Below, in pieces: positions 26,403 through 36,769 of a stretch of DNA of 64,000 bases. The DNA comes from Clostridium sp. AM22-11AC (GTDB lineage Bacteria > Bacillota > Clostridia > Lachnospirales > Lachnospiraceae): positions 21,520 through 85,519 of the forward strand of contig NZ_QUCM01000015.1 of the NCBI RefSeq assembly GCF_003473545.1, read 5' to 3'. A program made the position numbers and the translations under genes. The notes beneath the pieces were generated by a model. It did not search any database, was not told where the DNA came from, and saw only the letters and a program-made list of their open reading frames with translations. Positions within the stretch are counted from its first letter, which is position 1. Each line of letters opens with the position of its first letter.

Positions 26403-29400
26403 ATGGAAAATCCGTTATTGGAATTACAGGAATATGAAAATCTACAGGAAGCGTTAAAAAAGGCAAAAGGACCGGTCCAGGCAACGGGAACCCTTGATTC
26501 CCAGAAGGTACACCTGATGTACTGGCTGGGAAAAGACGGGGGTTTTCCCTGGAAACTGGTGGTGACTTATGATGACCAGAGAGCCAGGGAGATCTATGAT
26601 GATTTTCGCAGCTTTACGGAAAACGTATGGCTTTATCCTGCAAAGGATCTGCTGTTTTACAGTGCGGATATCCATGGAAACCTGATGACCCGTCAGCGTA
26701 TTGCCGTATGGCGGCACCTGATGGAAGAGAAAGAAGGCGTGGTCGTCACCACGCTGGACGGTCTTATGGATCATCTCCTGCCTTTAGTATTTTTAAAGCA
26801 GCAGGCAGTGACTGTGGAAAACGGCCAGATCATGGATCTGGATGAATGGAAAGAACGCCTTACAGCACTGGGGTATGAGCGTACAGCCCAGGTAGACGGC
26901 ATGGGCCAGTTTTCCATCCGTGGCGGTATCGTGGACATTTTCCCGCTGACAGAGGAAGTGCCGGTGCGTATTGAACTGTGGGATGATGAGGTGGACTCCA
27001 TCCGCAGTTTCGACCCGGAAAGCCAGCGGTCTGTGGAACAGCTGGAAAAAATTACCATTTATCCTTCAGCCGAGACCATTTTAACAAAAAAGCAGTTAGA
27101 AGCAGGGATTGAACGTCTGGAAAAGGAAGAAAAAGAATATGAAGCAGCCTTAAGGGCCAAACATCAGATTGAAGAAGCATCCCGTATCCGGGGTATTATC
27201 AAAGAACTGACAGAAGGGATCCGGCAAGGCTGGAAACGGGATGGACTGGATGCCTATATCCGGTATTTCTGCCCGGAGACTGTGTCATTTCTGGACTATT
27301 TCCCGGCAGGAGATACTCTGATCTGTCTGGATGAACCGGCAAGATTAAAGGAAAAAGGCGAGACGGTAGAGCAGGAATTTCGTGAAAGCATGATCCACCG
27401 CCTGGAAAAGGGCTATCTTCTTCCGGGGCAGACAGAACTTCTCTATGCAGGCGCCCAGGTCCTTGCAAAGCTTCAAAGTTCTTATACTGTAATGCTTACA
27501 GGTCTTGACCAGAAGCTTCCGGGCATGAAGGTAAAGGAAAAGTTCAGCTTTGATGTGCGAAATGTCAACTCCTATCAGAACAGCTTTGACATGCTTATAA
27601 GCGATCTGACCCGGTGGAAAAAAGAAAGTTACCGGGTAGTCTTGCTGTCTGCTTCCAGGACAAGAGCCAGCCGTTTAGCCAGTGACCTGCGTGAATATGA
27701 TCTGCGGGCTTATTGTCCGGACGGAACAGGGGAAGAACATAAAGCGGCGCCAGGTGAGATCCTGGTTACCTACGGAAATATCCACAGGGGTTTTGAATAT
27801 CCCCTGATCAAATATGTCATCATTACAGAAGGTGACATGTTTGGCACGGAAAAGAAGAAAAAACGGCGGAAAAAGAGCAATTACCAGGGAAAAGCTATTC
27901 AGAGTTTCTCTGAGCTGGCAGTAGGAGATTATGTAGTCCATGAGGAACATGGTCTTGGCATTTACAAAGGAATTGAAAAAGTAGAGCGGGACAAGGTCAT
28001 TAAGGACTATATTAAGATCGAGTATGGAGATGGAGGCAATCTGTATCTTCCTGCCACCAGACTGGAAAGCATCCAGAAATATGCCGGAGCAGATGCCAAA
28101 AAGCCGAAACTGAACAAGTTAGGCGGTACGGAGTGGAACAAGACCAAGACCCGTGTAAAAGGTGCAGTCCAGGAGATCGCAAGGGACCTGGTAAAGCTGT
28201 ATGCAGCCCGTCAGGCGCAAAAGGGCTATCAGTATGGGGAAGACACAGTCTGGCAGAAGGAATTTGAGGAACTGTTCCCCTATGAAGAAACAGATGACCA
28301 GTTAGATGCCATTGAGGCAGTGAAAAAGGACATGGAAAGCCGAAAGATCATGGACCGGCTGATCTGTGGTGATGTTGGTTACGGTAAGACGGAGATCGCC
28401 CTTCGGGCTGCTTTTAAGGCAGTTCAGGACAGCAAGCAAGTGGTATATCTGGTGCCTACTACCATTCTGGCCCAGCAGCATTACAATACCTTTGTCCAGA
28501 GAATGAAGGATTTTCCGGTGCGCATTGACATGTTAAGCCGTTTCTGCACCCCGTCCCAGCAGAAAAAAACGCTGGAAGACCTGCGAAAAGGCATGGTGGA
28601 CATTGTGATCGGTACTCACAGAGTGCTTTCTAAGGATTTAAAGTTTAAAAATCTGGGGCTTCTGATCATCGATGAGGAGCAGCGTTTTGGCGTAGCCCAT
28701 AAAGAGAAGATTAAGCAGTTAAAAGAAAATGTAGACGTTATGACTCTGACTGCAACCCCTATTCCAAGAACACTGCATATGAGCCTTGCAGGGATCCGTG
28801 ACATGAGCGTACTGGAAGAGCCGCCGGTAGACCGTACACCTATCCAGACTTATGTAATGGAATACAACGAGGAAATGGTCCGGGAAGCTATTAACAGGGA
28901 GCTGGCGCGAAAAGGCCAGGTGTATTATGTATACAACCGTGTGACGGATATTGATGAAGTGGCTGCAAAGATACAGAAACTGGTGCCGGATGCAGTAGTT
29001 ACCTTCGCCCATGGTCAGATGCATGAGCATCAGTTAGAGCGGATCATGACGGACTTTATCAATGGGGAGATCGATGTTTTAGTATCCACTACCATTATTG
29101 AGACAGGTCTTGATATTCCCAATGCCAACACCATGATCATCCATGATGCAGACAGACTGGGACTTTCCCAGCTGTACCAGCTTCGCGGCCGTGTAGGCCG
29201 TTCCAACCGCACATCCTTTGCATTTTTAATGTATAAGCGGGATAAGCTTTTAAAAGAAGAGGCGGAAAAACGTCTTCAGGCTATCCGTGAGTTTACAGAA
29301 TTAGGCTCCGGTATCAAGATCGCCATGCGTGACCTGGAGATCCGGGGTGCCGGAAATGTTCTTGGAGCAGAGCAGCATGGACATATGGAAGCAGTGGGAT

Positions 29401-29933
29401 ATGACCTTTACTGCAAAATGTTAAATCAGGCGGTTCTGGCATTAAAGGGCGAGGAAACAGAGGAAGAGTCCTATGCTACCAGTGTGGAATGTGACATTGA
29501 TGCCTATATTCCGGCTGTTTATATTAAAAATGAGTATCAGAAACTGGATATTTATAAGAGGATCTCTGCCATTGAGACAGAAGATGAATATATGGATATG
29601 CAGGATGAGCTGATGGACCGCTTTGGGGATATTCCAAAGAGTGTGGAAAATCTTCTGGTCATTGCCAGAGTCCGTGCGCTGGCCCATAAGTGCTATGTGA
29701 CAGAGATTCTGGTAAAAGAAAAAGAAGTGAAACTGACCATGTACCAGAAGGCGAAGATCAATGTAGGAGGCATACCGGATCTGGTAAATTCCTATGGCGG
29801 TGCTTTAAAACTGGTACCTGGTGAAGCGCCTGTGTTCCACTATGTGGAAAGAAAGCCTAAGGGCATTACCATTGAAGATATGCTGTTTAAGGCAGAAGAG
29901 ATATTAAAGGGATTAAGAAAGCTGCGGATGTGA
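26403..29933 (+). CDS. mfd: Transcription-repair coupling factor Mfd
   Basis: Mfd removes RNA polymerase stalled at DNA lesions and recruits UvrA. The 1176-residue length is normal. The N-terminal UvrB-like region ([16 protein letters not shown]) is followed by the RNA-polymerase-interacting domain ([24 protein letters not shown] near 500). Superfamily 2 translocase motifs follow: Walker [10 protein letters not shown] (~660), [19 protein letters not shown] (motif II), [11 protein letters not shown], and the RecG-like TRG motif with QLRGRVGRS. The C-terminal domain hides the UvrA site. A hairpin terminator overlaps the stop codon. Confidence 0.97.
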   Translation: MENPLLELQEYENLQEALKKAKGPVQATGTLDSQKVHLMYWLGKDGGFPWKLVVTYDDQRAREIYDDFRSFTENVWLYPAKDLLFYSADIHGNLMTRQRIAVWRHLMEEKEGVVVTTLDGLMDHLLPLVFLKQQAVTVENGQIMDLDEWKERLTALGYERTAQVDGMGQFSIRGGIVDIFPLTEEVPVRIELWDDEVDSIRSFDPESQRSVEQLEKITIYPSAETILTKKQLEAGIERLEKEEKEYEAALRAKHQIEEASRIRGIIKELTEGIRQGWKRDGLDAYIRYFCPETVSFLDYFPAGDTLICLDEPARLKEKGETVEQEFRESMIHRLEKGYLLPGQTELLYAGAQVLAKLQSSYTVMLTGLDQKLPGMKVKEKFSFDVRNVNSYQNSFDMLISDLTRWKKESYRVVLLSASRTRASRLASDLREYDLRAYCPDGTGEEHKAAPGEILVTYGNIHRGFEYPLIKYVIITEGDMFGTEKKKKRRKKSNYQGKAIQSFSELAVGDYVVHEEHGLGIYKGIEKVERDKVIKDYIKIEYGDGGNLYLPATRLESIQKYAGADAKKPKLNKLGGTEWNKTKTRVKGAVQEIARDLVKLYAARQAQKGYQYGEDTVWQKEFEELFPYEETDDQLDAIEAVKKDMESRKIMDRLICGDVGYGKTEIALRAAFKAVQDSKQVVYLVPTTILAQQHYNTFVQRMKDFPVRIDMLSRFCTPSQQKKTLEDLRKGMVDIVIGTHRVLSKDLKFKNLGLLIIDEEQRFGVAHKEKIKQLKENVDVMTLTATPIPRTLHMSLAGIRDMSVLEEPPVDRTPIQTYVMEYNEEMVREAINRELARKGQVYYVYNRVTDIDEVAAKIQKLVPDAVVTFAHGQMHEHQLERIMTDFINGEIDVLVSTTIIETGLDIPNANTMIIHDADRLGLSQLYQLRGRVGRSNRTSFAFLMYKRDKLLKEEAEKRLQAIREFTELGSGIKIAMRDLEIRGAGNVLGAEQHGHMEAVGYDLYCKMLNQAVLALKGEETEEESYATSVECDIDAYIPAVYIKNEYQKLDIYKRISAIETEDEYMDMQDELMDRFGDIPKSVENLLVIARVRALAHKCYVTEILVKEKEVKLTMYQKAKINVGGIPDLVNSYGGALKLVPGEAPVFHYVERKPKGITIEDMLFKAEEILKGLRKLRM

Positions 29934-29950
29934 GAGTCCGCAGCTTTTTT
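29919..29950. terminator. Terminator at the end of mfd, shared with the opposing gene
   Basis: AAGCTGCGGA (29919-29928) pairs with TCCGCAGCTT (29937-29946), followed by T's. It overlaps the mfd stop and touches the stop of the convergent TM1266 gene. Confidence 0.85.
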
Positions 29951-30209
29951 AATCAGATGTACTGTTTACCGGCACCTGAATGGATTTTACCTTTACCCCT
30001 TTTACCTTTCCAAGGTCTCCGGCAAAGGAGCTGATCTCATTCTGGGTACCATGGAGCACAACACTGACTACGGATACACCGTATTCCCTACAGGGAACTC
30101 CCAGTCTGGCAATGATCATAGAGGCGTGGAGATGAAGTTTTTCATTCATAACGGAAACAGATTGTGGGTCACTTATAATGCAGCTGATAACAGCTAAACG
30201 GTCTTCCAT
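29949..30209 (-). CDS. TM1266-family iron-only hydrogenase system regulator (ACT/NikR-C-like)
   Basis: The 86-residue protein starts MEDRLAVISCIISDPQSVSVMN and contains HLHASMIIARLGVPCREYGVSVVSVVLHG, matching the TM1266 family of small ACT-domain proteins. The family is named for its co-occurrence with FeFe-hydrogenase maturation genes, but no such genes are in this window and its biochemical role is not established. The start at 30209 has AAAGGAG upstream; the open frame continues 5' without similarity. Confidence 0.8.
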   Translation of the reverse strand: MEDRLAVISCIISDPQSVSVMNEKLHLHASMIIARLGVPCREYGVSVVSVVLHGTQNEISSFAGDLGKVKGVKVKSIQVPVNSTSD

Positions 30210-30297
30210 GGGTGGGAACTCCTTTCGGTTTGTACATGTTGCGGTGCTTCTTAAAAAAGTATAACATATGTTTAACTGTAAATAAATGGTAAGTGTC

Positions 30298-30326
30298 TTG
30301 CGCAACAGTAGTCCTGAGGCTATAAT
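30298..30326 (+). promoter_or_regulatory. Promoter of the BMP-phosphoesterase operon
   Basis: TTGCGC (30298-30303), 17 bp and TATAAT (30321-30326). The transcript would start about 60 nt before the coding region. Confidence 0.7.
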
Positions 30327-30390
30327 GAGCATAAGCAAAAATAACTTACTATAATGCATGAATATACATCAGGGAAACGGGGAGGTAGCT

Positions 30391-32343
30391 ATGTCGGATA
30401 CAGAATATGGAGCAGCGTTAAAACTTGGTAAAAAACAATATCAGGATGCAGTGGCAAAGGGAGAATACCCGTATCTGCCGGTGTTGGATGATGTTTTATC
30501 CTATACGGATATTGTATCCACAGTAAGCCTTGGAACGATGGACATTCCGCTGGCAAAACTGGTGGGAACCAAGACTGCGGAACGGTCCAATTCCTTTGCC
30601 AACAACTTTATGCCTCTTTTGCCGGAACGGTCTGAATTTGGGATCAAATGGTTAAATCTTTACAATCATCAGGTAGAGGACGGAATTCAGGATCCTATTG
30701 TGGCCTATGAATTTATGAACCGGTTCTATGTCCAGGAGGGAAATAAGAGAGTCAGTGTTATGAAATACCTGGGTGCTTACAGTATTCCCGGAACGGTGAC
30801 CCGTCTGATCCCTAAAAGGACGGATGATCTGGAAAACCGTCTGTATTATGAATTTCTGGATTTTTATAAGGTTTCTTCTAACTGTGATGTGTGGTTCAGC
30901 AAGGAAGGAAGATACAAAGAACTTCTGAAACTGATGGGAATGAAGCCGGATCAGGTGTGGGAAGAAGAGGACCGTGTATATTTCAGATCTGCCTATGGAC
31001 GCTTTGCCAAAGCCTTTTCCATGGCTCATGGAGACCGCTTAAAGCTTACAGAGGGAGATGCCTTTCTGGTTTATATTGAAGTTTATGGATATGACAATGT
31101 AAAAGGCCAGACAGAAAGAGAAATGTACCGGGCGTTGATGCGTATCTGGGAAGAGATCCAGCTGGCCAACAGAGGAAATAAGATCGAACTGATCCAAGAT
31201 CCCCAGGAAGTAGAGGAAGATAAAAAACCGGCCATCTTAAAATGGTTCCTGCCTCAGGAAGAGATACCAAGCGGTCTGAAAGTGGGATTTATCTATGGAA
31301 GAACAGCAGAAACTTCCCGGTGGATCTATGGCCATGAACTGGGAAGAATGTATCTGGAACAGGCATTCCCCGGAAAACTGACGACTATGGTAGTAGATCA
31401 GGCAGATACAGAGGAAGCGGTGGCGGAGGCTATTGAAAAAGAGGCAAAAGCCGGCTGTACCATTATTTTTACTATTACTTCCAGGATGTTAGGACAGAGC
31501 GTCCGTTCGGCGGCTCTTTATCCGGATATTAAATTTTACAACTGTTCCATTAATATGTCCTATTCTTCCGTAAGCAATTACTATGCAAGAATGTATGAGG
31601 CAAAATTCCTTATGGGAGCGATCGCGGCAGCACTGTCCAGGGAAGACAGGCTGGGATATATTGCAGAGCAGCCTACCTATGGAATGTTAGCTGATATCAA
31701 TGCCTTTGCCCTTGGTGCAAGAATGGTTAATCCTTATGTGGAAGTACATCTGGAATGGGCCAGAAGGAAAGAGGCGCAGCATACAGAAGATATTTTACAT
31801 GAAAAAGGGATCCATTATATTTCCGGCCATGACATGATCAATCCGGACCATCCGTCCAGGGAATATGGTCTGTATCGGAAAAATGAAGATGGAACAGTGA
31901 CAAACCTTGCTATGCCGGTATGGCACTGGGGTAAATTCTATGAGCAGATCATCCGTCTTGCATTTAAGAGTACAGAAGAGATCGAAGCCATGAAAGGCAA
32001 GAAAGCAGTAAACTACTGGTGGGGTATGTCAGCGGATGTGATCGATGTGATCTGTTCTGAAAATATGCCAAATGGTACCAGGCGGCTGATCGAGTTTTTG
32101 AAAAATTCCATTCGTGCCGGCAGCTTCCATCCATTTGACGGACTGATCTATGCCCAGGATGGAAGCACCAAATGCACCCAGGGCAAGAGCTTAAATGCAG
32201 AGGAGATCATCACTATGAACTGGCTGGCGCAAAATGTAGTTGGCTATATTCCAAAGATCGGGGAAATGAATGAGCGCGCCCAGGAACTGATGCAGCTTCA
32301 GGGCATTAAGGCAACGGAGCAGACAGAGATGGAGAATGAATAA
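30391..32343 (+). CDS. Cytosolic ParB-like/BMP-fold protein
   Basis: The 650-residue protein has no signal peptide or lipobox (it starts MSDTEYGAALKLGKKQYQDA) yet residues ~293-560 look like a BMP-family nucleoside-binding lipoprotein fold (LKVGFIYGRTAETSRWIYGHELG, INMSYSSVSNYYARMYEAKFLMGAIAAALS). Around residues 100-140 the segment MNRFYVQEGNKRVSVMKYLGA resembles the EGN(H/K)R core of ParB/sulfiredoxin-type domains. So a small-molecule-binding fold is apparently attached to a ParB-like domain in the cytosol. The start at 30391 is preceded by GGGGAGG. It abuts the phosphoesterase gene with no gap, implying coupled synthesis. It is often annotated as a BMP transporter protein, which its localisation contradicts. 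Confidence 0.75.
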   Translation: MSDTEYGAALKLGKKQYQDAVAKGEYPYLPVLDDVLSYTDIVSTVSLGTMDIPLAKLVGTKTAERSNSFANNFMPLLPERSEFGIKWLNLYNHQVEDGIQDPIVAYEFMNRFYVQEGNKRVSVMKYLGAYSIPGTVTRLIPKRTDDLENRLYYEFLDFYKVSSNCDVWFSKEGRYKELLKLMGMKPDQVWEEEDRVYFRSAYGRFAKAFSMAHGDRLKLTEGDAFLVYIEVYGYDNVKGQTEREMYRALMRIWEEIQLANRGNKIELIQDPQEVEEDKKPAILKWFLPQEEIPSGLKVGFIYGRTAETSRWIYGHELGRMYLEQAFPGKLTTMVVDQADTEEAVAEAIEKEAKAGCTIIFTITSRMLGQSVRSAALYPDIKFYNCSINMSYSSVSNYYARMYEAKFLMGAIAAALSREDRLGYIAEQPTYGMLADINAFALGARMVNPYVEVHLEWARRKEAQHTEDILHEKGIHYISGHDMINPDHPSREYGLYRKNEDGTVTNLAMPVWHWGKFYEQIIRLAFKSTEEIEAMKGKKAVNYWWGMSADVIDVICSENMPNGTRRLIEFLKNSIRAGSFHPFDGLIYAQDGSTKCTQGKSLNAEEIITMNWLAQNVVGYIPKIGEMNERAQELMQLQGIKATEQTEMENE

Positions 32344-32985
32344 ATGAACATAATGATATTTGCTGATCAGGAATCAAAGCTATTGTATGAATACTATGCC
32401 CCGGAGCGGATGAAAGATATTGATCTGATCATTTCCTGTGGAGATCTTGAACCTGAATATCTTACTTTTTTTGCAACTCTGTGCCATGCCCCTTTATTAT
32501 ATGTAAAGGGAAATCATGATACAAAATATGAATACAAACCGCCGGAAGGCTGCATTTGTATTGATGATGATATTTTTGTATACAAGGGAGTCCGTATTCT
32601 GGGACTGGGAGGTTCCATGGAATATATACCGGACTCACCTAATCAGTACACAGAGAAGATGATGAGGAAACGTATTCATAAACTTTGGTGGAAGCTGTGG
32701 CGCCACAAAGGCTTTGATATCCTTGTGACCCATGCCCCGGCATATAAGTTAAATGATATGGAAGATCTGCCCCATCGAGGATTTAAGGCATTTTTAGACC
32801 TGATGGACAAATATCATCCAAAGTACTTTTTACATGGTCATGTTCATGCTAACTATGGAAGCGGTTTCAAACGAAAAGATGTATATGGTACTACCAGGGT
32901 GATCAATGGATATGAATTTTATGTAATCGAATATCCGGGAGAGCCGGTAGTGCCTGCTGAAAAAACAGAGGATACAAATGCATAA
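32344..32985 (+). CDS. Metallophosphoesterase coupled to the BMP-fold protein
   Basis: This 213-residue calcineurin-like phosphoesterase has its first metal ligand region altered (MIFADQES rather than DxH), while CGDLEPEY, KGNHDTKYEY, VTHAPAY and LHGHVHANYG are intact. The change in the first motif could alter metal use. The ATG directly follows the TAA of the preceding gene, so there is strong translational coupling. A nucleotide or nucleic-acid substrate sensed by the BMP-fold partner is possible but unproven. Confidence 0.75.
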   Translation: MNIMIFADQESKLLYEYYAPERMKDIDLIISCGDLEPEYLTFFATLCHAPLLYVKGNHDTKYEYKPPEGCICIDDDIFVYKGVRILGLGGSMEYIPDSPNQYTEKMMRKRIHKLWWKLWRHKGFDILVTHAPAYKLNDMEDLPHRGFKAFLDLMDKYHPKYFLHGHVHANYGSGFKRKDVYGTTRVINGYEFYVIEYPGEPVVPAEKTEDTNA

Positions 32986-33002
32986 AATAAAAAGTGGTTT
33001 CC

Positions 33003-33031
33003 TTGTAATTTTATAATTGGTAAGTTATAAT
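33003..33031 (+). promoter_or_regulatory. Promoter of the GntR gene
   Basis: TTGTAA (33003-33008), 17 bp and TATAAT (33026-33031). A loosely symmetric AT-rich stretch (GGTAAGTTATAAT to ATATAACC) covers the -10 and could be an operator. Confidence 0.65.
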
Positions 33032-33087
33032 TTATTTATAAAATGATATAACCTATGTGACGAGACAGGAAGAGGAGTTTATATATC

Positions 33088-33807
33088 ATGTATAAATATG
33101 AGATGATCGCGGAAGAGATACAGAAGAAAATTAAAGATGGAACTTACCCGCCGGATACAAGACTGCCACAGGAAATGGAAATGTGTAAGATCTATGATGC
33201 CAGCCGTATTACCATAAGAGAGGCAATGGAGCTTCTGGTAGCAAAAGGTCTGATCACAAAACGACGGGGTGCAGGAACCTTTGTAAAAGCCGTGGCTCCG
33301 GGCATGACGGACCAGGTGGGCTTTTCAAAATCCGGTCAGTTCAGTGGATTTAGCAAAGACCAGGCAGGACGGAAGGTATCTTCGGATGTCCATGAATTTG
33401 GCCTGAAAAAAGCAAGTAAAGAAGTGGCAGAAAAACTGCAGGTGGCAGAAAATGCTTTTGTTTGCTATATATGCCGTACCAGATTGGTGGATGGCAAACC
33501 TTATGTAGTAGAATACACCTACATGCCTACGGATTTTATTACAGGTATTACGGAAGATGTAGTAAAAAGTTCTATTTATTCCTATTTGGAAAATGATCTG
33601 GGCTTAAAGATACAAAGTGCCCATCGGATCGCCAGGGCAGACATGCCTACAGAACAGGAAAAAAAGTGGCTGGATATAGGTGATCAGGTCCTGCCTGTCC
33701 TGGAAGTGGAACAGGTAGCATATCTGGATGATGGACGTATTTTTGAGTACTCTATTTCCCGTCACAGGGCAGATCGATTTGAACTTAAAAGTGTAAGTAT
33801 TCATTAA
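33088..33807 (+). CDS. GntR/HutC-family regulator with UTRA domain
   Basis: The 239-residue repressor has a winged helix-turn-helix at residues 1-72 (MYKYEMIAEEIQKKIKDGTY, then SRITIREAMELLVAKGLITKRRGAGTFV). A UTRA ligand domain follows (AENAFVCYICRTRLVDGKPYVVEYTYMP). Such regulators usually sense phosphorylated sugars. It sits directly upstream of a phospho-beta-glucosidase and cellobiose-type PTS, so its effector is probably a phospho-disaccharide and its target that operon. GAGGAG precedes the ATG. Confidence 0.88.
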   Translation: MYKYEMIAEEIQKKIKDGTYPPDTRLPQEMEMCKIYDASRITIREAMELLVAKGLITKRRGAGTFVKAVAPGMTDQVGFSKSGQFSGFSKDQAGRKVSSDVHEFGLKKASKEVAEKLQVAENAFVCYICRTRLVDGKPYVVEYTYMPTDFITGITEDVVKSSIYSYLENDLGLKIQSAHRIARADMPTEQEKKWLDIGDQVLPVLEVEQVAYLDDGRIFEYSISRHRADRFELKSVSIH

Positions 33808-33869
33808 ATTTTCAGAAAAATATCAAAATCAATGTGCAAAACAAATAAAAATATAAAAAGTAATTGTGC

Positions 33870-33908
33870 AAAGTGTCAGTATGCTGCAAACAGCAAACTG
33901 GCACTTTT
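33870..33908 (+). terminator. Terminator after the GntR gene
   Basis: AAAGTGTCAGTATGCTG pairs with CAGCAAACTGGCACTTT with a CAAA loop. The 3' side merges into TTTT. Confidence 0.8.
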
Positions 33909-33939
33909 AAAATTTCGCTTAAAAACTTAAAAAATACCC

Positions 33940-34007
33940 TTGCAATTCTTGGAAAATATTATATAATAACAAATGTCATAACAAATAAATAATTAAACAT
34001 AACAAAA
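33940..34007 (+). promoter_or_regulatory. Promoter and repeated operator of the GH1-PTS operon
   Basis: TTGCAA (33940-33945), 16 bp and TATAAT (33962-33967). Three copies of ATAACAAA(T/A) lie at 33966-33974, 33978-33986 and 33999-34007, overlapping the -10 and the start region. They are good operator candidates for the neighbouring GntR regulator. Confidence 0.6.
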
Positions 34008-34044
34008 CGAGAAAATGACATATAAAAAAGAAAGGGGTATGGGC

Positions 34045-35445
34045 ATGGAGCTTAAAATTCCGGAAAACTTTTTTGTAGGCGCAGCAATGTCAGGTCCTCA
34101 GACAGAAGGCGCTTATAAAACAGGAGGCCGTCTGGAAAGTATCTGGGATACCTGGTCAGATCTTTCAATTTCTGATTTCTACAATAAAGTGGGAAGCTAT
34201 GTAGGAAACAATTTTTATGAGAAATATGAGGATGACATTAAACTTCTGAAAAGCCTTCATATGGATTCTTTCCGTACTTCCATGCAGTGGAGCAGACTTC
34301 TTACAAAAGATGGAAAGCTCAATCAGGAAGGAGCACAGTTTTACCATAAGGTATGTAAATGTGCGAAAGAAAATCAGATCGAACTTTTTATGAACCTGTA
34401 TCATTTTGATATGCCGACCTATCTGTTTGAAAGAGGCGGATGGGAAAGCAGGGATGTGGTGGAAGCTTATGCAGCCTATGCCAGAGCCGCTTTTCGTGAG
34501 TTTGGTTCAGAGATCCGGTACTGGTTTACTTTCAACGAACCCATCGTAGAACCAGATCAGCGCTACCGCAACGGTTTTTGGTATCCTTTTATAAAGGATG
34601 CAAAAAGAGGAATGCAGGTTCAGTATCATCTGTCCCTTGCCCACAGTCTGGCTGTATGGGAATTCAGAAAGGCAAAAGAAGAGGGCTATGTAAGAGAGGA
34701 TGCAAAGATCGGCCTGATCAACTGTTTTGCGCCGCCTTATACAAGAGAAGATCCTACGCCAGAAGATCTGGAAGCTTTGCGGATGGAGGATGGGATCAAC
34801 AACCGGTGGTGGCTGGATCTGGTGGCAGAAGGACATCTGCCAGAGGACGTTCTTTCTACATTGGAAGAAAAAGGTCTGGCTCCGGAAAGAAGGCCGGGAG
34901 ATGAAGAGATATTAAAGCAGGGAAAAGTAGACTGGCTGGGCTTTAATTATTATCATCCATCCAGGATCCAGGCACCGAAAGAGAAGACAGATGAAAACGG
35001 TTACCCTAAATTTTCTGATCCATATGTATGGCCAGAAGCAAAGATGAATATATACAGAGGATGGGAGATCTATCCAAAGGGTATTTATGATTTTGGAATG
35101 AAAATGAAAAATGAATATCCGGATCTTAAGTTCTTTGTTTCTGAAAATGGAATGGGAGTAGAACATGAAGACCGTTTCAGGGATGCATCCGGTGAGATCC
35201 AGGATGATTACAGGATCGAATTTATTACAGAACATCTCCAGTGGATCTTTAAATCCATTGAAGACGGTGCAAAGTGTCTGGGATATCACTACTGGGGAGT
35301 GATCGATAACTGGTCCTGGAATAATGCATTTAAAAACAGATATGGTATGATAGAAGTAGATCTTATGGGGAATTATTCCAGAAAACTTAAAAAGTCAGCC
35401 CGCTGGATGAAGGGACTGCTAGAAGAAAGGGAGGCAAAAGTATGA
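34045..35445 (+). CDS. GH1 family 6-phospho-beta-glucosidase
   Basis: The 466-residue family 1 glycosidase probably hydrolyses phospho-beta-glucosides delivered by the PTS. The acid/base Glu is in TFNEP (WFTFNEPIVEPDQ, near residue 165), and the nucleophile Glu in FFVSENGMG (near 367). It also has LHMDSFRTSMQWSRL and YHYWGVIDNWSW, typical of GH1. It is somewhat diverged from BglA in between. Three ATG codons are possible (34015, 34039, 34045); the last has AAAGGGG 8 nt upstream and the family-like opening. Its last codons overlap the EIIC start (ATGA). Confidence 0.88.
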   Translation: MELKIPENFFVGAAMSGPQTEGAYKTGGRLESIWDTWSDLSISDFYNKVGSYVGNNFYEKYEDDIKLLKSLHMDSFRTSMQWSRLLTKDGKLNQEGAQFYHKVCKCAKENQIELFMNLYHFDMPTYLFERGGWESRDVVEAYAAYARAAFREFGSEIRYWFTFNEPIVEPDQRYRNGFWYPFIKDAKRGMQVQYHLSLAHSLAVWEFRKAKEEGYVREDAKIGLINCFAPPYTREDPTPEDLEALRMEDGINNRWWLDLVAEGHLPEDVLSTLEEKGLAPERRPGDEEILKQGKVDWLGFNYYHPSRIQAPKEKTDENGYPKFSDPYVWPEAKMNIYRGWEIYPKGIYDFGMKMKNEYPDLKFFVSENGMGVEHEDRFRDASGEIQDDYRIEFITEHLQWIFKSIEDGAKCLGYHYWGVIDNWSWNNAFKNRYGMIEVDLMGNYSRKLKKSARWMKGLLEEREAKV

Positions 35446-36755
35446 AAGAGGTATCATTTCAGGAGTCAAAGTTTGTAGAGAAATTTACGATCTTCGCATC
35501 AAAAATGGGAAATGAGATCCATTTACGGTCCCTGCGTGATGCATTTGCTACCATTATGCCGCTGTATATCCTGGCAGGTCTGGCAGTGCTGATCAACAAT
35601 ACGGTATTTGTGTGGCTGTTATCCGGCGATACTCTTACAGGAGCCCAGTACTGGGGCACTGTGATCACAAACGGAACTTTAAATATCAGCTCCCTGCTGA
35701 TTGCACCTGTGATCGGTTATTGTCTTTCAAGAAACAAAGGCTTTGATAATCCCATGGCAGCGGCGATTGTTTCACTGGCAGCCCTGGTAGTTATGATGCC
35801 AAATGTAGTCAGCGTAACCCCATTAGAAGGAGGCGAGAGCGTAGCAGTATCCGGCGCCTTAACTTTTGGAAATGTGGGAACACAGGCGATGTTTGCGGGC
35901 GTTATCATCGGCCTGATCGCAACAGAACTTTTTGTATGGATCTCAGGGATCAAAAAGCTGCAGATCGACCTGGGAGACAGCATCCCGCCGTCTGTTGGAA
36001 AATCATTTAACGTTCTGATCCCGTTCATCCTGCTGTTATCCGGTTTTGGTCTTATATCTGCAGTTCTTAACAATGTATTTGATACAAACCTGATCCAGAT
36101 GATAACCACTCTGATCCAGGAACCACTGCGTACCGTTACAACCGGCCTGGTTGGCTGCGTGATCCTTTACAGCCTGGGAAATTTCTTGTGGCTGTTAGGT
36201 ATTCATCAGTCTGTTATCTACAGTTCCATCCTGGAGCCGCTTCTGATCGTAAATATGACACAGAATATGGCTGCTTATGCAGCAGGTGAAGCGATTCCCA
36301 ACATTATCAATGTAGCTTTGGTACCTGGATTTGGTATGATGGGAGGTTCCGGATCTACCATCTGCCTTCTGATCGCTACCTTCTTAGTTGGTCGCAACAA
36401 AGCAACAAGAGGCGTTGCCAAAATGGCATTCGTTCCGGGATTATTTAACATTAATGAACCGGTTATCTTCGGATATCCCATTGTATACAATATTTCCCTG
36501 ATCATTCCATTTATTTTAACTCCTGCATTAGGTATTATTATTGCATATGCAGCAACTGCAATGCATTTTATGAATGAATGCGTGGTATATATTCCATGGA
36601 CCACACCGCCTCTGTTAAGCGGATATCTTGCAACAGCAGGTGACTGGCGTGCTATCCTTGTACAGGCACTGATCCTGATCTTAGGTGTGCTGTTATATAT
36701 TCCTTTTGTAAAGATCAATGATGTTGTTATGGCAAAAACGATGGGTGAAGAGTAA
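35442..36755 (+). CDS. PTS EIIC, lactose/cellobiose family
   Basis: The 437-residue membrane permease moves a beta-glucoside (cellobiose type) while EIIB phosphorylates it. About ten hydrophobic segments are visible. Family blocks include LRDAFATIMPLYILAGLAVLIN near the N-terminus, GFDNPMAAAIVSLAALVVMMP, and FVPGLFNINEPVIFGYPIVYN, which carries the conserved NEP substrate motif. It has no fused EIIA or EIIB; those follow as separate genes. Start overlaps the GH1 stop by 4 nt. Confidence 0.93.
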   Translation: MKEVSFQESKFVEKFTIFASKMGNEIHLRSLRDAFATIMPLYILAGLAVLINNTVFVWLLSGDTLTGAQYWGTVITNGTLNISSLLIAPVIGYCLSRNKGFDNPMAAAIVSLAALVVMMPNVVSVTPLEGGESVAVSGALTFGNVGTQAMFAGVIIGLIATELFVWISGIKKLQIDLGDSIPPSVGKSFNVLIPFILLLSGFGLISAVLNNVFDTNLIQMITTLIQEPLRTVTTGLVGCVILYSLGNFLWLLGIHQSVIYSSILEPLLIVNMTQNMAAYAAGEAIPNIINVALVPGFGMMGGSGSTICLLIATFLVGRNKATRGVAKMAFVPGLFNINEPVIFGYPIVYNISLIIPFILTPALGIIIAYAATAMHFMNECVVYIPWTTPPLLSGYLATAGDWRAILVQALILILGVLLYIPFVKINDVVMAKTMGEE

Positions 36756-36769
36756 AGGAGAAGATGAAA

